DNA of 37,562 nt, from positions 1 to 37,562 of the forward strand of contig DAOUML010000141.1 in the NCBI GenBank assembly GCA_034411635.1, read 5' to 3'. Each line of letters starts with the position of its first letter. The first letter of the stretch is position 1. The notes beneath the pieces were generated by a model. The model did no database searches, was not told the DNA's origin, and worked only from the letters and a program-made list of their open reading frames with translations. Below, piece by piece: positions 22,334 to 31,800 of this stretch. The DNA is from UBA8950 sp034411635. Lineage in GTDB: Bacteria > Chloroflexota > Anaerolineae > Anaerolineales > Villigracilaceae. The position numbers and the translations under genes were made by a program.

Positions 22334-24058
22334 TTACTCTTTGAGCAGGAAACCCTGTTCAAGCAAGTATTCAACAACCTTGCGGGCGTTTTCTTCGGGG
22401 GTCACGCCAGAGCCTTGCAGGGTGATTTCGGGTTCGATGGGCGGTTCGTAGGGGTCATCGACGCCGGTAAAGCCCATCGGTTTGCCGTCCTGCATGGCCT
22501 GGCGGGCTTTGGCGTACAGGCCTTTCACGTCGCGCTGTTCGCAGACTTCGACGGGGGTGTCCATGTAAACCATGATGAAATTCTCGCCGACCATTTTGCG
22601 GGCTTCGTTGCGCGCATAGCGATAGGGGCTGATGGCCGCGCAAATGACCGCGCCGCCATGCCGGGTGATTTCACCGGCTACAAAGCCGATACGCAAAATG
22701 TTGGTGTCACGGTCTTCCTTGCTGAAGCCGAGACCTTTGCTCAGGTGGGTGCGGACCACGTCGCCATCCAGCACGCTGGCTTCGCGGCCATATTCGAGCA
22801 TCAGTTCAGTCAGGATTTGGGTAGTGGCGCTTTTGCCCGATCCACTCAAACCGGTGAACCACAGGCAGAATCCCTGTTTGTGGCGCGGCGGATAGGACTG
22901 GCGCAGAATTTCGGCGGTTTCGGGGCGGGTGAACCACTCGGGCAGCAGTTTTCCTTTGACGAGATAATCGTCACGCACCTGGGTGCCGGAAATGTTGAGG
23001 GTGCGCGCGCCAGCCGGGATGTCTTTCTGCTCGACATAGCGGTCTTCATCGGGCAGGTAGACCAGCATTTCAAACGGGACCATCTTGACGCCGAGTTCGG
23101 CTTCGTGGTCGGTCATCATCGTTTGGGCATCGTAGGGGCCGTAGAAGGGCTTACCGGCGCTGTCGTTGCCAGGGCCGGCATGGTCACGCCCCACGATGAA
23201 GTGATTCGCGCCATGATTGCGGCGGATGATGGCGTGCAACAGGGCTTCCTTGGGGCCAGCCATGCGCATTGCCAGCGGCAGCAGGCTCAACAGGGTGCTG
23301 TTCTTGTCGTAATAGTTCTCGACCAGGGCTTTGTAGGTGCGGGTGCGGGTGTAGTGGTCAACGTCGCCGGGTTTGGTCATGCCGACCACCGGGTGAACGA
23401 TCAGCGAAGCGTTGACAGCGGCAGCGGCGCGCTTGGTCAGTTCTTCGTGGATGCGGTGGAGCGGGTTACGGGTCTGGAAGGCAACCACGTTTTCGTTGCC
23501 CATCGCTTCGAGTTGTTCCCGCACCTGGGCCGGGGTGTGGCGCAGGTCGACGAAATCGTGGTACTTGGGCATGTTCAGCACTTTGAGCGGCCCGCTAATG
23601 CAGACCTTGCCCCAGCGCGCCATTTCCGAAACCATCGGGTGCTTGGGGTCATTGCTGCCGTAAGCCAGGTTGGCTTCGGTTTGGGCGTCCCAGTGGAAAA
23701 CCTCGTCCAATTGCATAATGGCAATGATGTCGTTATTGGCATTGCGCAGGACAAGCGATTCGCCCACCGTCGGCAATTCGGCGGGGTCAGCGGTGAGGGT
23801 GATGGGCAGAGGCCACAAGGTTCCGTTGGCCAGGCGCATTTTATGCAAAACGCTCTCGTAATCGGCTTTGCCCATGAAGGTGGTCAGGGGCGAAAAGCCG
23901 CCGCTGGCGAGCAGTTCCAGATCACACAGGGCGCGCATGGAAATTTTGAGGGAGGGTAATTTGGCCGCCTGTGAAAGCAGGGCTTCGCGCTCTGCGCCTT
24001 CTACCACCAGATTAACCAGCGTGCCACCATACGGGGCGATCAAATTGGCTTTCGTCAT
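22334..24058 (-). CDS. Bifunctional sulfate adenylyltransferase / APS kinase (PAPS synthase)
   Basis: This 574-residue enzyme makes APS from sulfate and ATP and then phosphorylates it to PAPS. The order is ATP sulfurylase first (PUA-like part 1-170, catalytic part 171-385, with QTRNPLHRIHEE at 195-206 and GRDHAGPG at 290-297) and APS kinase second (about 395-574), with an intact Walker A GLSGSGKS (403-410), DGDVVRTHLS and VYMDTPVEVCEQRDVKGLY. The intact P-loop suggests a working kinase, unlike the regulatory domain of fungal ATP sulfurylases. No reductase gene is near, and two sulfotransferase genes are in the window, so PAPS is probably used for sulfation. It has a Shine-Dalgarno AGGAG and its own promoter and terminator. 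Confidence 0.95.
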   Translation of the reverse strand: MTKANLIAPYGGTLVNLVVEGAEREALLSQAAKLPSLKISMRALCDLELLASGGFSPLTTFMGKADYESVLHKMRLANGTLWPLPITLTADPAELPTVGESLVLRNANNDIIAIMQLDEVFHWDAQTEANLAYGSNDPKHPMVSEMARWGKVCISGPLKVLNMPKYHDFVDLRHTPAQVREQLEAMGNENVVAFQTRNPLHRIHEELTKRAAAAVNASLIVHPVVGMTKPGDVDHYTRTRTYKALVENYYDKNSTLLSLLPLAMRMAGPKEALLHAIIRRNHGANHFIVGRDHAGPGNDSAGKPFYGPYDAQTMMTDHEAELGVKMVPFEMLVYLPDEDRYVEQKDIPAGARTLNISGTQVRDDYLVKGKLLPEWFTRPETAEILRQSYPPRHKQGFCLWFTGLSGSGKSATTQILTELMLEYGREASVLDGDVVRTHLSKGLGFSKEDRDTNILRIGFVAGEITRHGGAVICAAISPYRYARNEARKMVGENFIMVYMDTPVEVCEQRDVKGLYAKARQAMQDGKPMGFTGVDDPYEPPIEPEITLQGSGVTPEENARKVVEYLLEQGFLLKE

Positions 24059-24070
24059 GAATTTTTCTCC

Positions 24071-24113
24071 TATATTTCAATATTCAGTTGCTGAATTTTG
24101 AAATATTATAACA
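24071..24113 (-). promoter_or_regulatory. Extended -10 promoter overlapped by a 17-bp dyad, upstream of sat-apsK
   Basis: On the minus strand TGTTATAAT is an extended -10 (TATAAT at 24110-24105, TG at 24113-24112). No good -35 is visible. The arms 24071-24087 and 24091-24107 match at 15 of 17 positions around a TTG centre, so the dyad overlaps the -10 and runs to within a few bases of the Shine-Dalgarno sequence. It could be an operator or a leader hairpin. Confidence 0.6.
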
Positions 24114-24134
24114 TGACCCCAGCTTGAATAGGGT

Positions 24135-24186
24135 AAAAAGACAGAGACGCGGCGAAGTAAATCTTTCTGCGCGTCTCTGTTTTTTA
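24135..24186. terminator. Strong terminator after valS, usable on both strands
   Basis: ACAGAGACGCG (24141-24151) is perfectly inverted at 24170-24180. On the minus strand CTTTTT follows the stem; on the plus strand TTTTTT follows it. It lies downstream of the valS stop. A second small stem, TGCCCG/CGGGCA (24191-24205), lies between. Confidence 0.85.
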
Positions 24187-24212
24187 TAATGCCCGAAGCG
24201 GGCAGAGTGGCA

Positions 24213-26903
24213 TTACCCCAACTGCGCCTTGATTTTCTCGGCGCTTTCTTTATAGCCAGCCAGCTTGTCGCGTTCCTTTTGAACAAGTTGGGCCGGTGCT
24301 TTGTTGGCAAAGTCGCTGGCGAGCAGTGTTTCCAGTCGCTTGATGTGCGATTCGGCTTCGGCCAGTTCCTTTTCGAGACGGGCGCGCTCCTCGGCGGGGT
24401 CGACCATTTCCGATAAGGGCAGGAAAATCTCAATCGGCCCGGCGACCAGGGCCACGTGTCCGGCGGGTTTGGAGTCTAGAGAGTCGAGAATCGAGAGTCG
24501 TGATTCGTCCAAATTCGAGAGCGCGGCAATGGTGCGGGCTTCCTGCATCATCGTGCCACTCGAATCGACGAGGATGGCGGGTAGTTTCAGACCGGGCTTG
24601 ACATTTTTCTCTGAGCGCAGGTTGCGGATGGCGCGAATGGCGTCTTGCATGAGCGTGAAGTTGGCGATTTTTTCAGTCTCCCAGCCTTCTTCGGGGCGGG
24701 ATTCAGGCCAGCGGGCAATCATCAGCACTTCGGGCCAGTCGCTCACCAGGTCGGCGAGGGGCGATTGACTCGTGGCGCGGCGCAGGTGTCCCCAGATTTC
24801 TTCGGTCACGAAGGGGGTGAAGGGGTGCAGCAGGCGCAGGCAAATATCGAAGACGCGCAGCAGGGTTTCGGCGGTCAGCCGGGCGCGCGCGCCGCCCTGG
24901 GCCAGTTGTCCTTTGGCAATTTCGAGATACCAGTCGGCAAAATCGCTCCAGATGAAATCGTAAATCATTTGCCCGGCCTGTCCGTACTGGAAGGACTGGA
25001 AGAGCCGCTCCACGTCGCGCACCAGAGTTTGCAGGCGCGCCCAAATCCATGAGTCGGCTAAAGTCCAATCCGCGCCCGCGTCTGTTTTTTCTTCAGGACT
25101 GATGGTCGTGATGGCGTTGATGACGAAGCGCCCGGCGTTCCAGAGTTTGTTGGCAAAATTGCGATTCGACTCCACTTTTTTGACGCTCAAGTTGGTGTTC
25201 TGGCCGGGGGTTGAACCCACCAGAAGGGTGAAGCGCAGCGCGTCGGTGCCGAGTTCGTCCATGACAATCAGCGGGTCAATTACGTTGCCGGTGGTCTTCG
25301 ACATTTTCTTGCCGTGTTCGTCGCGAATCAGTCCATGCAGGTAGACGGTGTGGAAGGGCGCTTTGCCGGTGAACTCCAGTCCGCTCATAATCATGCGCGC
25401 CACCCAGAAGAACAGGATGTCGGCACCGGTTTCCATGTAGGAGGTCGGGTAGAAGTAGCCCAGATCGGGGGTTTCTTCGGGCCAGCCGAGGGTCGAGAAC
25501 GGCCACAGGCCGGAGGAGAACCAGGTATCGAGCACGTCCGGGTCTTGCTGGATTTTGCCCGAGCCGCAGTGGGCGCAGGCCGAGGGGTCTTCGCGGGAGC
25601 AGGTTTGCTTGCCGCATTCGGCGCAGTACCAGACCGGGATGCGGTGTCCCCACCACAACTGACGGCTGATGCACCAATCCTGGATGTTTTCAAGCCAGTT
25701 GAAGTAGACCTTCTCGAAATAATCCGGCACAATGCGGATGTCGCCATCGCGCACGGCGGCGCGGGCTTTTTCGGCCAGCGGTTCGATGGTCACGAACCAC
25801 TGCTCGGAGACCATCGGCTCGACAATTTCGCCGCCCCGCTGCGAGCGCGGCACTTTCAGGGTGTAATCTTCCTCGCGGATGACCAGACCCGCGGCTTTCA
25901 TGTCGGCCCATAGTTTTTTGCGGCACTCGAAACGGTCGAGGCCTGCATACGGGCCGCCGACTTCCGTGACTTTGGCTTCTTTGTCCAGCATGGACAGGAT
26001 TTCCAACCCGTGCCGGTGACCGATCTCGTAGTCGTTGGGGTCGTGGCCGGGGGTGATTTTGAGCGCGCCGGTGCCGAACTCGCGTTCGACGTATTCATCG
26101 GCGATGACCGGAATCTCGCGTCCGAGCATGGGCACAAGCACCTTTTTGCCGATGAACTGCTGGTAGCGCTCATCTTCGGGGTGGACGGCCACCGCCGTAT
26201 CGCCCAGAATCGTCTCCGGGCGGGTGGTGGCGACGGGGATGTACTCGTCAGAACCAGCCAGCATGTATTTGAAGAAATACAGTTTGCCGGGTTCTTCGCT
26301 GTATTCCACTTCCAGGTCAGAGACGGCGGTTTTCAGGCCGGGACTCCAGTTAATCAGGCGCGGGCCGCGATAGATGAGTCCTTTTTCGTACAGGCGCACA
26401 AAAGCCTCGCGCACGGCGCGGCTGAGGCCCTCGTCGAGGGTGAAACGTTCGCGCGTCCAATCGCAGGAGGCGCCCAGGCGGCGAATCTGACGGGTAATCA
26501 TGCCGCCTTTTTCGTCTTTCCAGGCCCAGGTGCGGCGCAGGAATTCCTCGCGTCCAACGGCTTCGCGGCTGGTACCTTCTTTCATTAACTGGCGTTCCAC
26601 CATTAATTGGGTGGCGATTCCGGCGTGGTCGGTGCCGGGAACCCACAGGGTCGAGTATCCTTTCATGCGGTGGTAGCGAATCATCAAATCTTCAACGCTG
26701 ACGAACATGGCATGGCCGGTGTGCAGTTCGCCGGTCACATTGGGCGGCGGGATGGAGATGACAAACGGTTTGACCGTCGGGTCGAAATCGGGCTTGTTGG
26801 GATCGTTGCGAGGTTGGAAATATCCGCCTTTTTCCCACATTTCGTAGATGCGGTGCTCGGTCTCTGTGAAATCGTAGGTTTTGGGTAGTTCGTAGGTGCT
26901 CAT
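24213..26903 (-). CDS. valS: Valyl-tRNA synthetase
   Basis: This class I aminoacyl-tRNA synthetase charges tRNA-Val and edits threonine. It has 896 residues, the normal length. It begins with PPPNVTGELHTGHA, with the HIGH motif as HTGH (61-64). The CP1 editing domain is about 190-350. A zinc-finger-like insert is CAECGKQTC...CAHC (around 425-445). The KMSKS motif is KMSK (533-536, GKKMSKTTGN). The anticodon-binding domain is about 620-770 and the C-terminal coiled coil about 825-896 (RARLEKELAEAESHIKRLE). The Shine-Dalgarno sequence is AAGGAG. Expression is controlled by the T-box leader upstream and the gene ends at a strong terminator. Confidence 0.98.
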   Translation of the reverse strand: MSTYELPKTYDFTETEHRIYEMWEKGGYFQPRNDPNKPDFDPTVKPFVISIPPPNVTGELHTGHAMFVSVEDLMIRYHRMKGYSTLWVPGTDHAGIATQLMVERQLMKEGTSREAVGREEFLRRTWAWKDEKGGMITRQIRRLGASCDWTRERFTLDEGLSRAVREAFVRLYEKGLIYRGPRLINWSPGLKTAVSDLEVEYSEEPGKLYFFKYMLAGSDEYIPVATTRPETILGDTAVAVHPEDERYQQFIGKKVLVPMLGREIPVIADEYVEREFGTGALKITPGHDPNDYEIGHRHGLEILSMLDKEAKVTEVGGPYAGLDRFECRKKLWADMKAAGLVIREEDYTLKVPRSQRGGEIVEPMVSEQWFVTIEPLAEKARAAVRDGDIRIVPDYFEKVYFNWLENIQDWCISRQLWWGHRIPVWYCAECGKQTCSREDPSACAHCGSGKIQQDPDVLDTWFSSGLWPFSTLGWPEETPDLGYFYPTSYMETGADILFFWVARMIMSGLEFTGKAPFHTVYLHGLIRDEHGKKMSKTTGNVIDPLIVMDELGTDALRFTLLVGSTPGQNTNLSVKKVESNRNFANKLWNAGRFVINAITTISPEEKTDAGADWTLADSWIWARLQTLVRDVERLFQSFQYGQAGQMIYDFIWSDFADWYLEIAKGQLAQGGARARLTAETLLRVFDICLRLLHPFTPFVTEEIWGHLRRATSQSPLADLVSDWPEVLMIARWPESRPEEGWETEKIANFTLMQDAIRAIRNLRSEKNVKPGLKLPAILVDSSGTMMQEARTIAALSNLDESRLSILDSLDSKPAGHVALVAGPIEIFLPLSEMVDPAEERARLEKELAEAESHIKRLETLLASDFANKAPAQLVQKERDKLAGYKESAEKIKAQLG

Positions 26904-26930
26904 GGGTGACTCCTTCGGTGTTTGGTGCTT

Positions 26931-27018
26931 GATAATTCGATACTCGATAACTCGATAACTCGAAATTCGATAACTCGATGCTCGATATTCGAATAACGAA
27001 TACTCGAATATCGAATTT
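26931..27018. repeat. Iterated TCGATA/ACTCGAATA tract in the valS leader
   Basis: Units such as ATTCGATACTCGATAACTCG and CTCGAATATCGAA fill the stretch between the T-box terminator and the valS Shine-Dalgarno sequence. They resemble 19521-19593. The units are self-complementary and AT-rich, and could form local hairpins after read-through. Confidence 0.75.
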
Positions 27019-27021
27019 CCG

Positions 27022-27292
27022 AAAACAAAAACGCCTTCATCCTCATAGAGGACGAAAGCGCAAAGACTTCCGCGGTACCACCTCGATTCACCCTTCGCCT
27101 GCGCTCAGGATGCACTCATGGCCGGCCATCACCAGCCTGCGCGCTAACGGGCGCACCCGTGCTGTTCTACTCACCCAAACGGTTTTCTTCAGCAAATTAA
27201 CTTCTGGCGACCTTCAGCGGCGATGCCCTGTGGAAGTTTTCAGCCAAGACTTCCGTTTCTGTCAGGTTTTCGCCTGCTTACTCCTCCAGATG
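27022..27292 (-). promoter_or_regulatory. T-box leader controlling valS
   Basis: This leader senses uncharged tRNA-Val. On the minus strand the 14-base T-box AGGTGGTACCGCGG (27083-27070) holds the TGGT that pairs with the tRNA acceptor end. The terminator is a 13-bp stem (27060-27048 with 27044-27032, three-base loop) followed by TTTTTGTTTTC. The Stem I region has AGTA and, opposite, GAAG before GTC (27211-27209), which fits a Val specifier codon in the specifier loop. Uncharged tRNA-Val should stabilise the antiterminator and allow valS transcription. The T-box and terminator are clear; the specifier is inferred. Confidence 0.92.
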
Positions 27293-27298
27293 AGGCTG

Positions 27299-27327
27299 AT
27301 TATAACGAAGAACGGTAAAAATACCAA
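27299..27327 (-). promoter_or_regulatory. Sigma-70 promoter of the valS T-box transcript
   Basis: On the minus strand TTGGTA (27327-27322) and TATAAT (27304-27299) are separated by 17 bp. Transcription should start near 27292, just before Stem I of the T-box. Confidence 0.8.
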
Positions 27328-27357
27328 GAGATTTTCTTTTCACTTTTTTCTGAAATT

Positions 27358-27374
27358 CTGGCACAAATCTTGCA
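27358..27374 (+). promoter_or_regulatory. Sigma-54-like -24/-12 element
   Basis: CTGGCAC and TTGCA are spaced with five bases between TGGCAC and TTGCA, an exact fit to the sigma-54 consensus core. It would start transcription near 27386, toward the small ORF and the secreted protein at 27693. Whether this organism has RpoN is unknown, so it may be chance. Confidence 0.3.
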
Positions 27375-27482
27375 GCATAAACAGAAGCCACTGATACGCG
27401 TCCCGATCACAACTTGCGCTTGTATAAGAGCATGCGCGCGCAATTTATGACCACGGGCAATATATTTTTCTTCGAGGCCTGC

Positions 27483-27680
27483 ATGAAAAAATGTCTACCC
27501 AACACCTGCTCCATACCTGAAAAAATCGTCGACCCTGATTGGCGGTTGGATACATTGCGCCCGTTATTGAAAAAATTCCAACAAAACTTAATTCCTCCCG
27601 CGCAAGAAAAAGCGCGCCCTGAGCAGCAACCTTTGGAGCGCGCAGGCTGGGAGGATAAGGGTTCAGACAATTCTTTGTGA
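27483..27680 (+). CDS. Possible small protein, uncertain
   Basis: An open frame of 65 residues begins MKKCLPNTCSIPEKI and ends with an acidic and polar tail. It lies upstream of the secreted protein gene (12-bp gap). The frame is open further upstream to a TTG at 27414. The Shine-Dalgarno sequence is weak. An antisense frame (27407-27715) is about as long, so the coding status is doubtful. Apart from this, 27328-27692 holds only the sigma-54-like element. Confidence 0.25.
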   Translation: MKKCLPNTCSIPEKIVDPDWRLDTLRPLLKKFQQNLIPPAQEKARPEQQPLERAGWEDKGSDNSL

Positions 27681-27692
27681 AAGGGAATTGCA

Positions 27693-28682
27693 ATGAAACA
27701 GAAAACTTTACTCACTTGTATCTTAATATTTTTACTGGTCGCATTTCCTCGTCCGGTTTTGGCGGCGCGAGGAACACCCGATACGCCTTATTTTGGATAT
27801 GGTTTGCGTCTCAATGTCAACAGCGCGACAATTGAAGAATCCTTGCGCTGGGCCGCGGGAAATAAACTGGATTGGGTTGCCCTGGATTTTGATTGGGCAG
27901 TCAACTGGCCTACCCCAATTCGCTGGGAAGGTAATTCAGCGTTTGGACGCGCCGCGCGGCTGGCAAATAGCCAGGGAATTACGCTTGCCATTTCAATTAC
28001 CAATCCGCCTTCGTGGGCCATGACACCCCAGGGGCCAAACCCGGAATTAACCATTATTCTGACCCAGCACCTGAAAAAACTATATCCCAACCTGCTGGCA
28101 GTTGAATTGTATCCAAATGCCAATACCCGCGCTGGCTGGGGCGCAACCCCAAATGCCGGCCATTATGCGGCCTTATTTCAACAAACTGAAAACACCCTAA
28201 AAACACGCGGCATAAATTTATACCTGATGGCTGGCGGGTTAAGCAATCAAACTGAATTGGCCGAAGATCAAGAAGACGCGCTTTACCTGCAACAACTATA
28301 TGATTCTGGCCTAAAGCCAGAAATAATCAGCCTGCGCCTGAAAAACCTGAGCGGCGCGCCAGTCGATGAACCCCTACAAGCAAACGCTTTGCGGCACTTT
28401 GAAAGAATACGGCAGATTATGGTTGTCAACAACCAGTCCAACGCCCTGATTTGGGTTACGGGGTTTGATATACCAACCGAACTAAAAAACGCATCAGCAG
28501 AACAACAATCTGAATGGCTTGCGAATGCTTATTTACTCATGCGCTCGCGCCTGTATTTTGGATCAGCCTTTTATGCCTGCGCCGATGCGCTAAGCCCGCA
28601 AGTAAAAACTTGTTTCCTGGAACAAAATAACGCCAAAAATCCATTTTTACTACGCCTGGAAAATTTGGTAAGAGAAAACTGA
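27693..28682 (+). CDS. Secreted TIM-barrel protein resembling clan GH-A glycosidases
   Basis: The protein has 329 residues. A signal peptide (about 1-25, cut near VLAA) precedes a mature part that looks like a (beta/alpha)8 barrel: FGYGLRLN, LDWVALDFDWAVNWPT (59-74), ITLAISITNPPSWA (96-109) and LLAVELYPNAN (134-144). In GH-A enzymes this last strand reads E-x-W-N-E-P-N with the acid/base Glu. Here it is E-L-Y-P-N-A-N, so the acid/base Glu appears to be replaced by Asn142. It may be a binding protein or a glycosidase of another arrangement. The Shine-Dalgarno AAAGGGA is good. Its neighbour downstream is a signalling protein on the same strand. Confidence 0.65.
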   Translation: MKQKTLLTCILIFLLVAFPRPVLAARGTPDTPYFGYGLRLNVNSATIEESLRWAAGNKLDWVALDFDWAVNWPTPIRWEGNSAFGRAARLANSQGITLAISITNPPSWAMTPQGPNPELTIILTQHLKKLYPNLLAVELYPNANTRAGWGATPNAGHYAALFQQTENTLKTRGINLYLMAGGLSNQTELAEDQEDALYLQQLYDSGLKPEIISLRLKNLSGAPVDEPLQANALRHFERIRQIMVVNNQSNALIWVTGFDIPTELKNASAEQQSEWLANAYLLMRSRLYFGSAFYACADALSPQVKTCFLEQNNAKNPFLLRLENLVREN

Positions 28683-28794
28683 AGCACGGCATATCATCCA
28701 TTCACAAAGGGGCAACATAAAAAAAGCCAAGAGACTTGAAAATTTCTTCTTCAGAAATTGCAGATAAAAAAAACAAAAAAACCAACCTCATGCC

Positions 28795-28822
28795 TTGCCG
28801 TGTGTTGTACAATAAAGATAAT
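28795..28822 (+). promoter_or_regulatory. Promoter of the PAS/GAF/HD-GYP gene
   Basis: TTGCCG (28795-28800) and GATAAT (28817-28822) are 16 bp apart. The element lies inside the upstream-extended open frame, which supports the TTG at 28838, preceded by AGGAG (28828-28832), as the real start. Confidence 0.6.
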
Positions 28823-28837
28823 ACTTCAGGAGACCCG

Positions 28838-31800
28838 TTGCCTAGACAACACCCCTGGCGCAAACGCCTCGCAACCCGTATCCCCAGGCCGCTTTTTGAG
28901 ACCAATCCACTACCGATGTGGATTTATGACACAAAAACGCTGGCCTTTTTGGACGTTAACCAAACAGCCATCAAACTATATGGATATAGCCGCGAAGAAT
29001 TCTTAAACCAAACGCTGAAAAACATTTGTGATGCGCAAGACCTTGAGCGTTTGCAACGCGAACTTACCTTCCCAGGGCCTTCCCCGCGCTATGCCGAATC
29101 ATGGAAACATTACACAAAAAAAAGAAACGCGCTGATTGTAGAGGTAAATGCCAGCAAAACAAAATGGCATGGAAAATCTGCCGCTATTGTTGTGGCAAAA
29201 GATATTAGCCAGCACAGCAAAGCCCGTGATGAAGTTTTCTTCCTGTGGCAACAACATCTGCAATTGCAGGAAATCATCAATCATAGCCCTGCCGTTGCGC
29301 TCATGTGGAAACCTTTACCCGATTTACCGCTCACATTTATTTCTGAAAATATTTCACAGTTCGGCTATTCGCGCGAGCAATTTACAAAACGCGGACTTCT
29401 GTATAGCCAAATTATTCACCCCGAAGACTTGCAGCACGTTGTCGACCAAATCAATCACCACGCGCGCCGGCAGGTCTCTGACTTTGTACAAGAATACCGC
29501 ATATTAACCGCTGAGCGGGAAACGCGCTGGGTAGAAGTCCGCACCTGGATTAATCGGGATATTGATGGAAAAGTTTTGGGGTATTCCGGGGTTCTTCTGG
29601 ATATCAGCGAACGAAGACGCGCGGAAGAGCGTACCCATTACCAGGCCGCGCTACTGAAAAGCGTTTCCGACGCCATTATTTCAACAGACCTGGCGTTTAA
29701 CATCTTAAGTTGGAATCCTGCGGCTGAAACAATTCTTCAATGGCGCGAATCAGAAACGATTGGCAAGCACTGGCATGCGCTCACGAACGCGCAATATCTG
29801 GGACAAAACGCATCTGAAATACAACGTCAAATTAATGCCATCGGTTATTGGAACGGGCTGCTCTCCCAAAAGCGCAAAGACGGTCTGGCGGTGCTATCTG
29901 ATGCGCGCATCTCCATGGTAATGGATAGTGTCGGCCAACCTGCTGGCATTATTATTGCCTGCCGTGATATTACCGAAAAAATTAAATTTGAGCAATCGCT
30001 CTCAAAAAGTGAACAACAATACCGGGCCATTTTTGAACAAGCCGCGGTAGGCGTTTCACGCACAAACATTGAAGGCTATTTTCTGGATGTCAACGAAAAA
30101 TTTTGCCAGATTACCGGCTATTCGCGCCAGGAATTGTTGGGCCGTTCTTACAAAGAGATTACCGCGCCAGAAGATTTGCAAGCCAACGACCAAATCAGAG
30201 ATGAATTGCAGAAAAAGCAAACGCCCAATGCAACCATCGAAAAACAATATATCCGCAAAGAGGGTTCGCGCACCTGGGTAAACCTGACACTTTCCTACAT
30301 CGAAGCCGGGCCAGATATGGAACCTTTCCTGCTGGCAATTACAGAAGACATTAACTTGCGAAAAAACCAGGAACGCGAACTACAAGCCCTGTATGAAGCC
30401 GGACTGGCGTTAAATGACCTGAAATCGCCAGAAAAAATCGCCAAAAAGATCATTGAAATTCTAAACACCTATCTTGATTGGTCGCATGCGGGAGTTTGGC
30501 TTCGCGAACAAGGCACTGAAAAAATATACCCGCTGGCGTGCGGCATCCCACCTGATAAAACAGAATTGGAAGAAGAAATACAAAATACTCAACAAAGAAT
30601 GATATTTAACCTGGAAACTGGTCTAACCGGGCAGGCCATGCGCCAGGCAAAAACCATTCGCTGTAACGATGTAAGCCTGAACCCCAACTACCTGGCAGTA
30701 AAACCAGGCATAAAATCTGGGCTGTATGTTCCCCTAATCTCCAAAGGTCAGGCCATCGGATGCATCATCGTCGAAAGCCAGAAATTAAATCGCTTTAGCG
30801 AATACGATGAGCGATTGCTCGAGACGCTTGCCAATCAATCGACCATCGCATTTGAAAACGCCGGATTGCTGGCCGCCGAACAAAGCCGGGCCAATCAAAT
30901 GCAGGCGATTGTACAGGCCAGCCAGGCCATATCGGGCAATCTTGATTTACCCAGCCTGCTAAACACCATCTTTCAATCAGCCAAAAATGCAATTCCAGAA
31001 ATGGAACGCGGAACTATTTTATTGCATGGCAACGATGGTTTTCTACATTTGATTGGCGCAATGGGATATTTTGACCCGGCCTTGCTCAACCTGGCAATTC
31101 CCGATACTCTGGGCTACGGCGCCCAGGCTTACCAGAAGAAAGAAGGAATTTTGGTGCCTGATATTCAAAAATTACCCGCCCAAAAATTCTTTGAAAAATT
31201 TGAAGAAGTTCGACAGATACAAAGCGCCATCGCAGCCCCATTAATCATCAAAGGAAAAGCAATTGGCGTGATTTGCCTGGATAACTTTACCCACGCATCG
31301 GCTTTCACTGAAAACGATTTGCAATTGCTCACCACCTTTGCCGCTTCAGCCGCCATCAGCATTGAAAATGCGCGTTTGTTCGAACAAACCCAATCGCGCC
31401 TGGCGCATATTCTTGCCCTGCGTCAAATCGACAATACCATTAATGCCAGCGCAGATATTCTTGTTATCCTGAATGTAATTTTGGAAAAAGCGCGCGAACA
31501 ACTTGGAATTGACGCAGCCTGTATTCTTACGTTTAATCACAGCAGTATGAGTCTGGAACACAAAGCCAGCGTTGGTTTTTATCGAGAAAACATCAGCAAG
31601 ACCCGCTTCAGAATCGGTGAAGATTTGCCGGCTGAGTCGCCACTCTCGCACAAAACCCTGGTGATCGCCGATCTATCGGCTGAAATACAGCGCAGCAAAC
31701 GCCACTATTTGATTGATGCCGAACATTTTATAGTTTATGGCTGCGCCCCCATGCTTGCCAAGGGTGAAGTAAAAGGAGTTCTGGAAGTTTTTAGCCGAGC

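Noticed and set aside
22234..22377. Extended N-terminus of the glycosyltransferase from an ATG at 22377
   Set aside because: It would overlap the previous gene, read through a terminator and a 22-bp palindrome, and adds residues unlike the family.
22415..23959. Long plus-strand open frame (514 codons) antisense to PAPS synthase
   Set aside because: The minus strand carries an unmistakable two-domain enzyme with all motifs; the antisense product is Gly/Phe/Ala-rich without domain features.
26931..27018. CRISPR array
   Set aside because: The units are 7-9 bases, contiguous and degenerate, with no spacers, and no cas gene is present.
27407..27715. Minus-strand open frame of 102 codons
   Set aside because: It overlaps the start of the secreted protein gene, has no Shine-Dalgarno sequence or motif, and faces the T-box promoter region.
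28736..28837. Extended N-terminus of the HD-GYP protein
   Set aside because: The promoter and AGGAG for the TTG at 28838 lie inside it, and the residues are lysine-rich and low in complexity.
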